A model generated the notes under the pieces. It saw only the letters and a program-made list of their open reading frames with translations. It was not told where the DNA came from and searched no databases. Positions 43,066-54,697 of a DNA stretch of 64,000 nucleotides are shown here, piece after piece. Source of the DNA: Agarophyton chilense. Taxonomy: Eukaryota; Rhodophyta; Florideophyceae; Gracilariales; Gracilariaceae. How positions within the stretch are numbered: the stretch's first letter is position 1; each line of letters opens with the position of its first letter. The position numbers and the translations under genes were made by a program. The stretch spans positions 372,001 through 436,000 of the forward strand of contig JARGXX010000037.1 in the NCBI GenBank assembly GCA_030374765.1. Direction: 5' to 3'.

Positions 43066-44643
43066 TTGGTAGTGTTTCTGAGCTTCTGCAAGCCAATGTT
43101 TTCATATCATTTATATCGTTCACGTTGGTATGATGCAGATATACTTGACTTCTGGAATTCTTTCGAACCACAAGTTGAAAACAAGGGGGATTTGCCCTAA
43201 ACAGCTTGTCTGGAGTTGGACGGGTAAGTAGGCTGCTGATCCTAGCCGTTAATGTCAACCATCAACAACTGTCCGATAATGTACTTAATGAGAACTGACT
43301 TCAATGAAAATAGGAAATAGCGAAACTCTCGGCGAATATTGGGGAGCAGTTTTAGATGTTGAGGATTTCGCCAACTCGACGCCTTTGAGTGTACTGCACA
43401 GCTTTCCAAGTACAAATCTAGAGGCTCTTCGTCATGGGCTCTTCCTGCCGACAGTTCAGCACGTCGATGTGCGTGCGAAGTGGGGAGCGAAAACAAAGGT
43501 CGGATTGTACGGAGTGCTGGTCCTGCAAGGAATTTCTCCAGTTTTTGGCCCCTAATTGCTAGACAACTACTTTATTTTGAAATATTCAAACGCTGAGACA
43601 AATTATGACTTCTCGACTGTGGGAGCTTCCCAAAAACATAAACACACTGTCTTGTTGGTTTAGATTTTTCCGTTCGCCATGGCAAAGTTTTCATTGCCTG
43701 CATCCTCCAGTTGTCCCGGGCCTTCAACAACAGCACTTAACCAACCCGATTTACGACATGCACATAACAACGTAGATTCCACTGCCGTTATGCAAGTGTC
43801 AACATCTTCCGAAAACAATACAAACTCTTGTCACCATAAGTCTTTACCGCAGGTTATACGTTCACCAATTTGTGAAAAAACTTGCCCAGTTTCCAGAATC
43901 ATTTGCCTCGCCAAAGCTCTCAATAACACCAATCCACGTCAAGTTAAAAAAATAGAAAATGTCCAGCTTAAACCGTCGACCAGCAAAAAGCGCTCTATCT
44001 CGTCTATGGTATCCTTTTTGATGTGAACGCAATAAAAGAACATTTTTCTTACATTTAATTACAAGATCTGTAAAAACCAAAAACGTATTTTATTTCAGAT
44101 TCGGTGACTTTGTTTAAGAGAATCAATAATAGTTTTGGTATAAAAATAAGCCATAGATCACAAACGGGATTTTTGGCTAGTACATTTTCCCTTAGTTTCA
44201 CAAAGCAGCTCGAAGGTAATTCTTTTTGAAGCTCTGTAGAGAAAAATGAGAGATCTTGCGACATTCAAACACTTAAAAAAAACTGCCGCTGTATTAAAGG
44301 CTGATATGTAAACTCTAACGAATTTTTAAAAACTTTTAAAAAAGGTACAAGATAAGGAACAAAAAAATGCGTCGTTCAATTTATAGGCACACAAATGGAG
44401 AAGTCTTTGATACAAAACTACTTTGCAAGAACTACTTCTCTAATGAAGATGAAATTGCTACTGCGTTTTTGCTAAATGAGATTGAACGTCTGATGGTGAT
44501 ACTAAGAGATTATGAAAGAGCAAAAACTTGCAATCAGTACTGCGATTGGTGTTAAACTAACTAGGATACTATTGGATGTAAATACTACAAGACATTCTTT
44601 TTTTAAAATAATTGTAGTTCAACGATACTTTTCTAGACACTTA
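43066..44643. other. upstream and AT-rich region with small unrecognised ORFs
   Basis: ORFs 43304-43555 (83 codons), 43679-44026 (115 codons, Ser/Asn-rich, ending in a basic SKKRSISSM stretch) and 44367-44555 (62 codons) are on the plus strand. None has a known motif. 44030-44640 is strongly AT-rich. The second ORF could be a small host protein, at low confidence. Confidence 0.3.
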
Positions 44644-45494
44644 GGGCATACCTATCGGTGTTCGCAAATGAGCAAAACTTCGCAAGTGTAATTTGATCAA
44701 TTTTTATAAAAAATCACGCTCCCACATGTTAGAAAAATAAGCAAATATTTGCTCCGGAGCTATTTTTCGGTGCTAAATAAGCAATATTTGACCTCAGAAA
44801 TTATCTTTTTCTTAAAAGGTTTTAAAGTGATGGATGGATATTTGCTGTCTAAGAATCATTCCTTCGAAACTTCCAAGTTTGTCGGGAACCCCTTTTGCTT
44901 TTGACCTCTTTTCCATACTATTTTTTCGTTTTTTCAGCTCATCTTGCACCGCGTCACCCTCAAACATCATCTCCATTCCTCAATCCCCCTCGTTATACCG
45001 TTTCATCGCCAATCGCCCAGCACAGCCTTCCCTAAAGCAATTCCAATCAACTTCATTCCGAAAATGAGAATTTTGGAAGGGTCCAAACGCTTCTTTTAAC
45101 CTCCAGATCTCCCCGAAACCTTTTCTATCCCATCTGTCGCGCGTCGCCAAAAATCGGAGCTTCCTCCAAGCTTCTCCGCACCTATTTCAGTACCACTTTT
45201 ACTTTTACTGCTTTCTTACCGTCATTAGGCATTCCATACTAGTTTTTCTCTACCTTGTACACCCCTCTCGATGCCGGGTCATGTTGAAAACGTACGTGCA
45301 TCAGCTGGCGGATTTCAAAGGGATACTGTAAACGCTGGAACTCTTTTAGCTCCCAGTCTACTACGCGATGCATTTACGCGTATGTTCACTACTGAGGAGA
45401 ATAACTGGTAATCTTTTGTTTCCATGCCTCGCTCTTCAACTTTTGGTTCTTAATCATCCCTATACATCTCTTCATCACCCTAGATTGCTAGTGT

Positions 45495-46379
45495 ATGGAT
45501 ACAACATCTTTTAATGTGCAGCCAACACGTAACCGCGTAGCAAACTACACGAATACTGATGAAAATGCTCTAGCTAAATTGTGGATACTTGTGTCTGAAG
45601 ACCCTATTGTAGCTACTGAACAAAAGTAAGCTGTGTTCCTGAACAGAATCGTTGATATTCACAAGCTAGTTTGCAAACCTACTTTTGCACAAGAAAGTGC
45701 TGAGTCCATCAAGTCACGATTGTAAATATTCGTACGTGATTGTACCAAGTTCACCGGTTTTATAACGTCTGTGAAGCCCAGTAACCCCACCAGAACGATC
45801 CTTCAATATCTGTTAAACATGGCTACTGCTATATACAATAAGGTACAGATCGCCAAAGCTACTGACCCTTTCGTTCGTCCATTTCGCTTTAAAGGAATTT
45901 ACGAGATTCTGGCTGACCATCCCGAATTGATTTGTGGTTCATCTTCTACGCAGCATCACGTCAGATCAGGTGGTGAAGAATCGACTGGTGGAGGAGCAGA
46001 GGGCAATGTTGATGATATAATTCGAGCAGAAAGTGAGAGGAGGTCATCGGAGAAGCTAGCACGACCGACGGGGAGAAATCTGGCGAAAGACTTGCTCACT
46101 AAAAGAATTGCAAGCAAGAAGAAACTGCGGGTAGCTGCGGAAACTCTGGAGGTGCAGAAAGACCGCAACGTTGCTTTGAATCGCTACAATGACATCATTC
46201 TTTTTTCCCATTTGCAAGCAGGAGTTAATCCAGGAGAAACCGAAGAGTTTGTTCACCTAATGCACTCCGAATCACTTACAGGTTCACGTGCTCGCTTATA
46301 GGGTGCTCGGAATGCTGCGGTAGAGCCAGTTAATGTCGGCGAGGTTGACAACGATATGGATGGAGATGGGATGGGATAA
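45495..46379 (+). pseudogene. Harbinger Myb/SANT-like DNA-binding partner (element C)
   Basis: A single frame runs from ATG 45495 to the TAA at 46377-46379, broken by TAA 45627, TAA 45723 and TAG 46299 and by no frameshift. NYTNTDENALAKLWILVSED is a Myb/SANT-like helix. The region RRSSEKLARPTGRNLAKDLL resembles the C-terminal 'NAM-associated' domain found in plant and algal Harbinger partners. An upstream short frame with ATG 45271 and a possible intron (GT near 45409, AG near 45484) may be a first exon. Confidence 0.8.
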
Positions 46380-46442
46380 TTCTAATGTGGTTACAGCATA
46401 CAATAAACAATGTATTATCGGCCGTAGTGAGCCGTGAACCTT

Positions 46443-47728
46443 TCAGAGGTGTTCCATTACCAGTTGTCTAGGGTTGTGGTATTCCACAGTATCACCAGTA
46501 AAGCGATTAATAGCACACAGTGCAGTCAGAGATCCGGGAGGAGGTGTCGTTGTGCTATCCAATGGTGATAGCGACCCCCACATTGGTGTTACAGTATCTC
46601 CTATGGTAACATCGGTTAAAGTATTCTCTATATCATATGCGTCCTCATTCTCATAAAGATCATCTACGGTCATGTTGTGGAGAATGACACAACATTTAAC
46701 AACTTCTCCCATGAACTCCTTTGAAAAGAACCGCCCAGGACGGGAGCTTATATGCCATTTCGATTGTAAAACACCGAATGCGCGCTCTACGTCCTTCCGA
46801 GCAGCCTACTGATGCGTAGCCATAAACTGTTCTTGTCGAGCTACCGGATCACTAACGATATGTATAGAATAAGGCCAGCCCGGGTAGATGCCATTTACCA
46901 TCCAATATGGAACTGATCGTCGAACATCTTCAACCCAGTACTATATTGGAGGAGGATAAACTCCGTCTGCAATCCGTTGAAGAATAGAGGAGCCGTCGAA
47001 GACAATAATATCATTACAACTACCAGGCATCACGAAAAATGCGTGCCATATCCAAAGCCTATCGTCCGCAATCGCCTCTAAGGTAACTGCCGCAGATCCC
47101 TCCTTTCCATTGAAGTGAACATGCCAAGCTGTAGGATAGTTCTTCCAAACCCATTTACAGCAATCTAAACTACCAAACATTCCAGGAAATTCTCTATCTT
47201 CACTTCTTTGCAGTAGTTTTCGCAAGTCTTCTTCAGAAGGCGCCCGTAAGTATTCATCTCCAAAATTTTCTATCACAGCAGACACAACCCATCGCGAGCA
47301 CTCATCTGCTGTAGAAGCTCCCATAGGCGTGTATTCATCGAAGGAATCGGGGGCACATCAGTACGCCAAAATTTGCATAGCAGCGGTTAGGTTTTGATGT
47401 GTAGAGAGGCCGAGGAGGCGAGTACAGTCCTTCTTTTGAGTAAAATAGGGATGTGTGCACATTCGATGATATAGTCTCATATATCGCGGTCCGGATATTC
47501 GATACCGACGTCGAAACATGTCATGAAAATAGATGGAACATCCACCAAAGTAATTTTCATACAATCTGTCAGCACTTGAAGCCCTCCCTTGGTCAATATT
47601 TGGAGCCCGGCTGGGTTGCAATCCGCCAACACGAGGCGGCTCATAGTCGTCTGAATCAGAGGAAGCGAGTAGATCCGTGACACTGAGGACAACACCCTCG
47701 GAATAAATTCATCGAGCAAAGGATTCAT
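46443..47728 (-). pseudogene. PIF/Harbinger transposase (element C)
   Basis: From 47621 down to the stop at 46443 the coding sequence stays in one frame, broken only by TGA 47358, TAG 46941 and TAG 46806. The catalytic triad is present: D in FPGMFGSLDCCKW, D in MPGSCNDIIVF and E in RKDVERAFGVLQ. The N-terminal segment has FRRRYRI and the LAY...DSFDEYTPMG box typical of this family. The part upstream of 47621 (to 47728) is in another frame, so one frameshift lies near the N-terminus. Cut-and-paste transposition to TWA sites is the family's activity. Confidence 0.9.
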
Positions 47729-47919
47729 GATGATGATACCCTTTAGAATATCGTATTCTGCAGTATGAGAGGTGGCTGTTTGGAGTTGAAGGTCTGAACC
47801 GGTGGGAAAGTATGAAATTCACCAAATTGGCGAATGGCCAAATTTAGCCCTGGGCAATGAGAGACCTACAACTGGAGCAAATATTTGCTTATTTGCTCAC
47901 ACCGGTGGGTATGCTCTTA

Positions 47920-50078
47920 TTATAAGGTACCAAAAACTTTTCCAGAATCAGTAGTCTAAAAAACCCAATCATGTTCCCGCTAACCATTTAATTCCAAACT
48001 TTGTTTACGAGAACCACAGATCTTGGTTCTGTCAGATTGCATCTAAATATTGTCGGGGACCAATATCGTTTTATAAACTTCTCACAATACGAATGACATG
48101 ATAGCCTTTAAGGGACCCTACATGGTACCAATTATTAGTCAGCAAAACACCTCCCACAGTAGTAAAAAATACTCAATTTCAATTACTACTTTCAGTAGCG
48201 CCTGTACTTGTCTCCAACTTTAGTCTTGCAGCGTTGCGCCGGGCACTACAATTCTACTGCAGCAATAAGGCACGTTTCGTTTTTTCTGTAACCAATCAAT
48301 ATGGGCTACCTTTTAAGCTTCGGCCTAAAGCTTCTGGAGTTCTTGCTTCGATGCTTGCGATTGACGTGCTTGATATCTTGCTTTCGCCTCTAAGTCACGT
48401 TGAGCTCTATTTTGCTATGTCTATCTCCGTGTTTTCTCACGCTGTGTAAGCGTCTGTAGAACCTCAGCGCTGGTCAATAGTGCTCCGTTCGTTTTGTTAA
48501 ATATTCTGTTGAACACCACCTCTCCGTCACTCCACATCACATTTTGGCTTGCCTTGACACTAACTCTCCGAATGTCCGAAATGTGTCTTTCTGCGTGGCC
48601 ACTCTTTCCCAATTCTAAGTATTCGTTTTTCGTATCAACTCTGGATTAAAACTACGAACAGAACCGTCCTACAATCCACACGTTCAAAACCCACTCATAC
48701 TGGTCTGCAAGCAAACGGTCTCGTTTTACGCTTTCGTTAGAAGCTCAAACACGGTTTTGATGTCATTCTCCAAATCATCCTGCACAAAAAGCTGCGAAAA
48801 TTGAGATCGATTCGAAGAAAGGCTTATACGGTGAGAGGACGCTATAGTAGAGAGGCGGTTTGAGGTGGCTCGTGTGCGCTAAAAGTTCAATTACTATGAT
48901 TAAGATCGTCTGAAACAGCTGCAGTACTTTGTAGGAAAAACATGCGCCGTAACCGTCGAAGAAAACCCCAATATTACGATATTTCTCTCTGGCGGCTTCG
49001 GTTTCCTTTACAGACCTTTCGCCCCAGGCCAGAAATATAGCTGTATCAACGGCAGCCTTTTTCTGATACGTGCAGTATGCGTTTGGTGGTAGAAATGAGG
49101 AAGGTGTTCCGAATTACCCATCCGAACGCTTCCGAAATTTCGTCTCGTTCCCAGGCAAAATGGCGAGCTGATACCATCCTCGACTGGCAGCTGATATTAC
49201 GGGCATCAAGGTGCCTTGCTGCACATTTGAAAAACCTTTTCCGTTCGACAGAATTTCTTCGACCTTTCCCATCAAAAAGCGCGGGATCGAAATTGCGTTT
49301 TCGTCGTTATACCGCTCTCCCCGATGTTGAAAAACTGCTCAGGGGAGATTATCTAGAATTCTCCGTACATTTTTGTGATACCGACGAAATTTTCCGCGAG
49401 ATTAGTCGGAGACCTGGGAATTTGCCGCGGCTTTTTCAAATTTGATCTACGCTTCAAACTGATCTGTGGATGTATCCCTCAGAAGTTCCTAACAAAGCCA
49501 TCCCCGGGCCTGCCGTTTACTAAAGAGGATTTTGCTTTACTGCATGGGAGAAAGGACGATACAAAGTGCTGCACCAAATCTTTGAAGCAGTTTTTAGAGA
49601 GTGGTGTGCCATGGAGAGAAAAGTGGACGTCCGCTTGCGGAATAAGTTTTCTTCATGACTGTGGCGGACTGGGTGTCTGCCACGGGTTTGTAGTTCTTCA
49701 TATTGTTTGTGTTTGTTTAGAGCGTTATGCATCGTTTAGTACGGTATGTTAATATCACGGGCGCATTTACGGATTGTGAGGGCTTTGTTGATTGGTTCTG
49801 CGAGTTGTCTTAGAACACCACTTACGTCATACTTGTTTGATGACTTCTAGGGCGCCTGAATGCGTTTGCACACCATCTGGAGGCTACTCCTGATGGATCT
49901 TGCGATTTGTTCTTGAAATAGAAGTCGAGAAGCAGCCCCAGTTAGAGATCCTTTAATTTCAAACCGCAAACCTCTCAAGTCAATAGTGACCGTACGCCTG
50001 CGGATGTGAGCCACATAACTGCAGCATGTGAAGAATAATATTTACAGTGGCAGCACTGTTGTAGAATTCTCCCTCCAG
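47920..50078. other. region without a recognisable gene
   Basis: Short frames at 48234-48449, 49077-49445 and 49375-49752 show no known motif. The two at 49 kb overlap in different frames and could be remnants of one coding sequence. Nothing links them to the neighbouring transposons. Confidence 0.4.
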
Positions 50079-50118
50079 CTCGTGACAAACCGGGCTGATG
50101 TGCCCGTTTTGTCACGAG
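50079..50118. repeat. near-perfect 40-base inverted repeat
   Basis: CTCGTGACAAA and its complement at the other end, plus CGGGC/GCCCG, form a stem of about 16 of 17 pairs with a loop of a few bases. It lies about 140 bases upstream of the Myb-like partner of pair B and could be a transposon end structure, a regulatory hairpin or a small mobile-element relic. Confidence 0.7.
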
Positions 50119-50256
50119 TCTGTGAGGAAGTTGCACAGCTGTGAGGAATCTAATTTGGCGAGAAGGTAGATTCCACCTTGAAAAAGCACCAGCAGCGTTT
50201 GTGTATCCTATGCCGTGCATCCCTCACTAACCAAACCAAGACCCTTATCCCCCACT

Positions 50257-51191
50257 ATGGCCAGCGACGCTGCCTCGTCCTCTTCTACGCAACATACAAC
50301 CGCTGCCCAGCCTCTATTGCCTGCGTCCATCGCCCCCGTCCAGACAATTCTTGATCATAAAGCTGTTCAGGCTTTTCCATATATAATGCCATGTAATGCA
50401 CCCTCCGTTGCTACATCTTCTATACATGATGACGAACGTCGCAACAATAGCGGCCGTCGCTCGAAGTATACGCCTCTGGAAGACCTTGTAATTGTACGGG
50501 AAGTGGGGGCTGCCAAGGCGCACATAGCCCCTTATGGGCAAACGCGCCCTCGTTATGAAGCAGTAGCTAAGCGCTGCAATTCTAACACCAGCATGACCTG
50601 CAAAGTCATTTGGAAACAATTCCAGGATCGCTACACTCTTCTACAAGCAGCTGCGGCGAAAAAAACGGGCTCACACATTTGCGTTCTGGAATAGGGGTGG
50701 TTGAACTAAGCGAGCTCAACGAGCTCCTTTCCCAAATGCGTGAAGCTGAGTGGGATCTCGAGCGAGAGAAGAGCGAGAAGAAGGATAAGGTCACTAAAAC
50801 AGAGAAACAGAAGGAGCGTATAGGAAAGGAACTTCTCGCCGCTTCCATTTCCCGCAACAGTAACCTCTCACCCGATTATAAGAGCAACGATGAAGGTTCA
50901 GGAGGTGATTCGGGCAGTAGTCCTAAGAAACGCAAGAAGCACAGGAAATTACGAAGTGGTGGTATCGGAGGAGAGCTTGCAGCGTTTGGTGACACGCTTA
51001 GAGAGTCGGGTCTGGCCCGCATTGACTTGGGGCGTGATCAGCTGGAGTTCGAACGTCATAAGTTTGATGTGGAGAAAGAAGAGCGACGTAAAGACCAAAA
51101 AGCTCGTCGGTTGGAGCGTCAGGAGAACGGCGAGCTAGAGTTGAAGAAACTGCAGGCTTTACTGGGCTCTTTCCAGTCTCAGCCGAAGTAA
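50257..51191 (+). pseudogene. Harbinger-associated Myb-like partner (pair B)
   Basis: ATG 50257 opens an Ala/Ser/Thr-rich N-terminus. Then follow YTPLEDLVIVREVGAAKAHI (Myb-like helices) and IWKQFQDRYTLLQ. A frameshift near 50690 passes into the frame of 50610-51191, which holds VELSELNELLSQMREAEWDL, a long Lys/Glu/Arg coiled coil with a basic KKRKKHRK patch, and a C-terminal LELKKLQALLGSF. It is homologous throughout to the partner at 14879-15721 and is convergent with its transposase. Confidence 0.75.
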
Positions 51192-51339
51192 GGTTTTCAT
51201 GCGTTGCAGCGGATTTTGAGGCTTGGAGTTTGCCGAATCGCTGAAGAGAAGCGCAATTTTCTCCTCGCGGAGCGTTGCTGCGGACAGATGGCAAGCTGGC
51301 ATTCGCCGACTTGGTCCTGGCAACCTCCGCTCGGCTATC

Positions 51340-52000
51340 TTAATGTTCTGTGTGCATGGCCAAGTGTTCCTCGAGTGAAGGAGGGGGGCACGCAAAGTAT
51401 TGCGATATCTGGTTGGGATAAATGCAATTGCGGCATTTGCTCAAGAACATGCAGCAGAGAAAAAGCAATCTGATCGGAATTGCCAATAGTTTCATCTTGC
51501 GCTTGAAATCCACGATAGTAAAATGCATCTTGATCTCTTTAAATATCCTCTTTACTGTTATCCTTGTCGACGACATGGCCTTGTTGAAGGCTTTATGAGC
51601 TGCGTTTGAAGATGCACCTTGAAAAGAGTCCTCTGAATACCAACGGCGGTTGTACCCTGAATCTCCATAGATGCAATACCTTGTGTCCCCCACCTGCAAT
51701 ATAGAGGAAAGGGCATCTTCCAAGTCACTCCTAACGTACAACGTCCAGTCGTGCCGACGTCATTCTATTGGGCCGCAAGCATATAGGATTAACCCGCCAG
51801 GGGTATTTACAGCCTGGTACTTCAGAGAATGTTTGCGTTTATGCCCGTTGTACATAATACGCTGGCGCGTATGTCCTTTCGGACGAGCAATACCAATCAC
51901 CGTCCCTTCTATGAATGCAACGCAGTTAGGAAGTGCATGAGCCTTGTCGTAGATTTCACGTGCTTACTTAGCCGCATGTTCTTTCATAAAGGGCTTGCTG
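51340..52000 (-). pseudogene. PIF/Harbinger-like transposase, C-terminal two thirds (pair B)
   Basis: It is homologous to the transposase at 13557-14734. ALPNCVAFIEGTVIGIARPKG has Glu where the pair A copy has the first catalytic Asp (FIDGT). Then come RQRIMYNGHKRKHSLKYQ, a stop, YCIYGDSGYNRRW (second Asp) and RITVKRIFKEIK, where Lys replaces the expected catalytic Glu. The N-terminal part is not recognisable. Substitution at two of three catalytic positions, plus stops, shows it is inactive. Confidence 0.72.
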
Positions 52001-52532
52001 TCACTGTAATTGGTGGAAAGGTAGTAAGAGTCTGCCGTATACACGGGTCCATATGCATTAGTTGTACCACTGTGCAAAGTGTCCACGCTGTTTAGATCTA
52101 ATGTTGTACAAGTATTACTGGTTGTATGGAATGTTCTGGAAGAATAGACACGCTGTCTTGTGTATTACAGAAGGCATGCAGTGCTTTGCTGGAACGGGAT
52201 CGTGCATGGAGGCGGATTACACTTAATATGTACTGGTACGTTGAATTTGTGCACACGTCAGTGTAATGAAGTATTGTGCACTGTTGTAACTTTCTGTAGT
52301 ATGTTAACGTAAATTTGGAATAGGGTTTATTGTCATATTTGAATATGATTGGTTGTATTGAATATCCCCGGTTTGTAGTCTAGAGTTTACGTGAGATGGA
52401 GGTGAGATGGCTGTCATAGTTAAGTAGTATATAAGTCGAAGATCGACAACCTCCAAGTAAACCTTGGCCAGAACTGGCGACCTTCCCTTTTACATCCATC
52501 AGTGGGGAGTAGGGAAACGCATCTAGTGCAGC
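52001..52532. other. spacer, no gene recognised
   Basis: No frame of note. Direct AT-rich repeats are weak, and terminal repeats for pair B could not be located. Confidence 0.35.
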
Positions 52533-52853
52533 TCATATACCAGCCAGAACGGAACGCTTAAGCCGTCGGGTTGTCCGGAGGTCTCCACGAGGGAACCGTC
52601 GCGTCAATGCATCTGCGAATTTGTTTGCTGCAGACGAAAGCCATTCGGACCAGATCCGCATTCCTAGTTTATCCAACACAGTTTTCAAACGTCGGAGTTC
52701 CTTCATGAGAAACCGGCTGAACGAAACAAAAGAGTTTTTGACTTGCACAACGTCATGGTTGTTGAGATGTAGCAGAATACGGATTCGTTGGCTCTTTACG
52801 ATCTGTAGTATTTCAATGAAGACTGTATAGGTCTCGGTGCAGTGGGTACCCAC
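52533..52853 (-). pseudogene. retroelement RNase H remnant
   Basis: The 106-codon frame ends with KFADALTRRFPRGDLRTTRR. The phrase N-x-x-ADAL-S/T-R, preceded by WLSSA and a LHLNNHDVVQV-type strand, is the C-terminal part of RNase H as found in DIRS-like and related retroelements. The catalytic N-terminal strand and reverse transcriptase are not visible upstream (a TAA lies near 52900). It is too short to assign a family. Confidence 0.5.
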
Positions 52854-53764
52854 AGAAATAAACGCGAAAAGCGGGTGTCGCCTTGCGAGCGACGGTTCTT
52901 ATATAAGAAGAGAGTGTGCGGAAATCAACCAAGTGTCCTTGAACAATGGGGATAATACGTGTATTCACGAGGCAAATGTCCAGATACGGCGGTACGTAGT
53001 GCACACGAGATCGGCTCGTTAATCCTTGTGAAAACACAAATAACCAGGAAACAGTAGAGAAAACAACAAAGAAAAAACACACATACACAACTAAAGCTGT
53101 AGAAAAAGGGCGGTAAATGCGCAACAGTAGAGGGTATCCTCGGAACAAGAGCTATAGCTCAGAACAGTTAAGAACTGATTCTATAGGTGCCCCTTTGTAG
53201 TGAACCACTTTAGGATTTCTAGGACTCACCACGATGGTGTTGAGATTGGTTGTTGGTTGGCCTTCTGCCGTCCTCACCTGGGCCTTGCGCCCTTTAATGT
53301 GCCAAAAAGCAAAGCAAGTACTGTACAGTAATGAATACACGTGGCGTGCCACGACACAATTATCTAAATAATACCGACTAAAATATTTGGTGATGGCACC
53401 TTACAGAGTACCCTAAATACAGTACTTCTTAATTAAATCTCTCCTGTCCAAATCTTTCCCTGAAGTAGTTCTTCTCATAACTCCTCGTAATCGAGTTTAG
53501 CCCAAGCAATAGCTTATGAATGCCGTCTCGCGACTTCGTAGTATTTCGAACGGTCGAACTCGGGTGCATCCAGAATGCTACACGATCTTGCGATCGAGAC
53601 TGCGCGACAGTAGAAGTCTAATGGCTTTTACCTCTTTTAGAGTGATATGCTGTGCGCGCTCCTGCCAGTTCCAGGGGCCCCGAGATTTTCAATGCACGTT
53701 CACGCCGGACTAAAAGATTTCTAAGCTGCTTTTGCATTCGTAACCAACATTCGCCGCGTCGGAG
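52854..53764. other. region without a recognisable gene, left of Gypsy-B
   Basis: Contains only motif-free frames (for example 53148-52813, minus, with a hydrophobic stretch). Ends at the TGTAGG terminus of the Gypsy-B LTR. Confidence 0.35.
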
Positions 53765-54662
53765 TGTAGGACAACGCCTGGAGCGGAGACACCACGAAGA
53801 TGTTCGGGATCTTTCTCTCTTGAGAGACAAGCCTCAGGCGGAGGAGACGCGTCCCAGCTGAGCACAGAAACAGAGCCACTCTGAAAAGGCACGATGAAGT
53901 CGGGTGTAAGACCGAGGCCAATCCGGCGGGATACACCTAGAGTTTTTAGGTGAGCACGGCAGAGTCCGGGGTGTGACCAATCCTGGGCGGAGCGGTATCA
54001 CGGCGATTGTCGGGAAAGGAGCGAGGAAGCACTCGTATGAGGGGGGCGAGCGGGGTGAGTGAGGCGGCCACTCACGAGAGCCAAAAAGGAGAAGAAGAGG
54101 AAAACGGGGGCGAAACCCTATACAGGGGCGAGACTACGACAAGTGTCGGCGATTGAATATGAACCCACGGTGGTGGTAGCACTCTGGTCGACAGAGTGGT
54201 GAATGAACTAACGTGCAACGGGCGCTCACGCATTACGCAGTGAAGACGCGCAGAAGGCGAAAAGTTCAGAGCCAAGACTCCCCCCTTGGGATCTCCCAAA
54301 AGGGTGTTTACTGGGGAGCAGTGCTCAACCTCCAAAGTAGTGTGGCGCGCGGCCCCTGACAGTGGGCGCGCGCCCGAATAATAGACACTAAATAGCGATA
54401 GCGTAGCTAAATAAATAATAAATAATACTAAATAATACTAAATAATACTACCCATTAGGTAGAATCCGGGCCACGTGTGGCACGCCTCGCACTCGAGCGT
54501 CGGCATCCGTGCAGTCCAGGTGTTCCACCAGTGTGCACCTCCGGTCCTAACCGGCCGTCGGCACGCAATAGCGGTATAGCTTGTCATAGACCGAGCTAGT
54601 CCTCAAGCGAGGGAAATCTCGAAGTCTTGGGAAGAAACCCCCTTGAAGGGCATTGCCCTTCA
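53765..54662 (-). repeat. 3' LTR of Gypsy-B
   Basis: An 898-base LTR, TGAAG...CCTACA in element sense, aligned end to end with the solo LTR at 29422-30297. Several short direct repeats of AATAATACTAAAT occur at about 54418-54450, absent from the solo copy. Confidence 0.9.
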
Positions 54663-54697
54663 GAAACCCCTGCGATGGTGACGAACACGCCGTCGAC

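Larger units (their letters stand above)
44644..47916. mobile_element. PIF/Harbinger DNA transposon, complete with ends (element C)
   Basis: The left end begins GGGCATACC and the right end, inverted, begins GAGCATACC. Inverted similarity continues about 35 bases inwards (CGGTGT, then GCAAAT). Both sides are flanked by TTA (44641-44643 and 47917-47919), the hallmark three-base target duplication of PIF/Harbinger. Length is 3,273 bases. It carries the two expected convergent genes: a Myb-like protein (plus strand) and a DDE transposase (minus strand). Both have in-frame stops. Confidence 0.93.
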
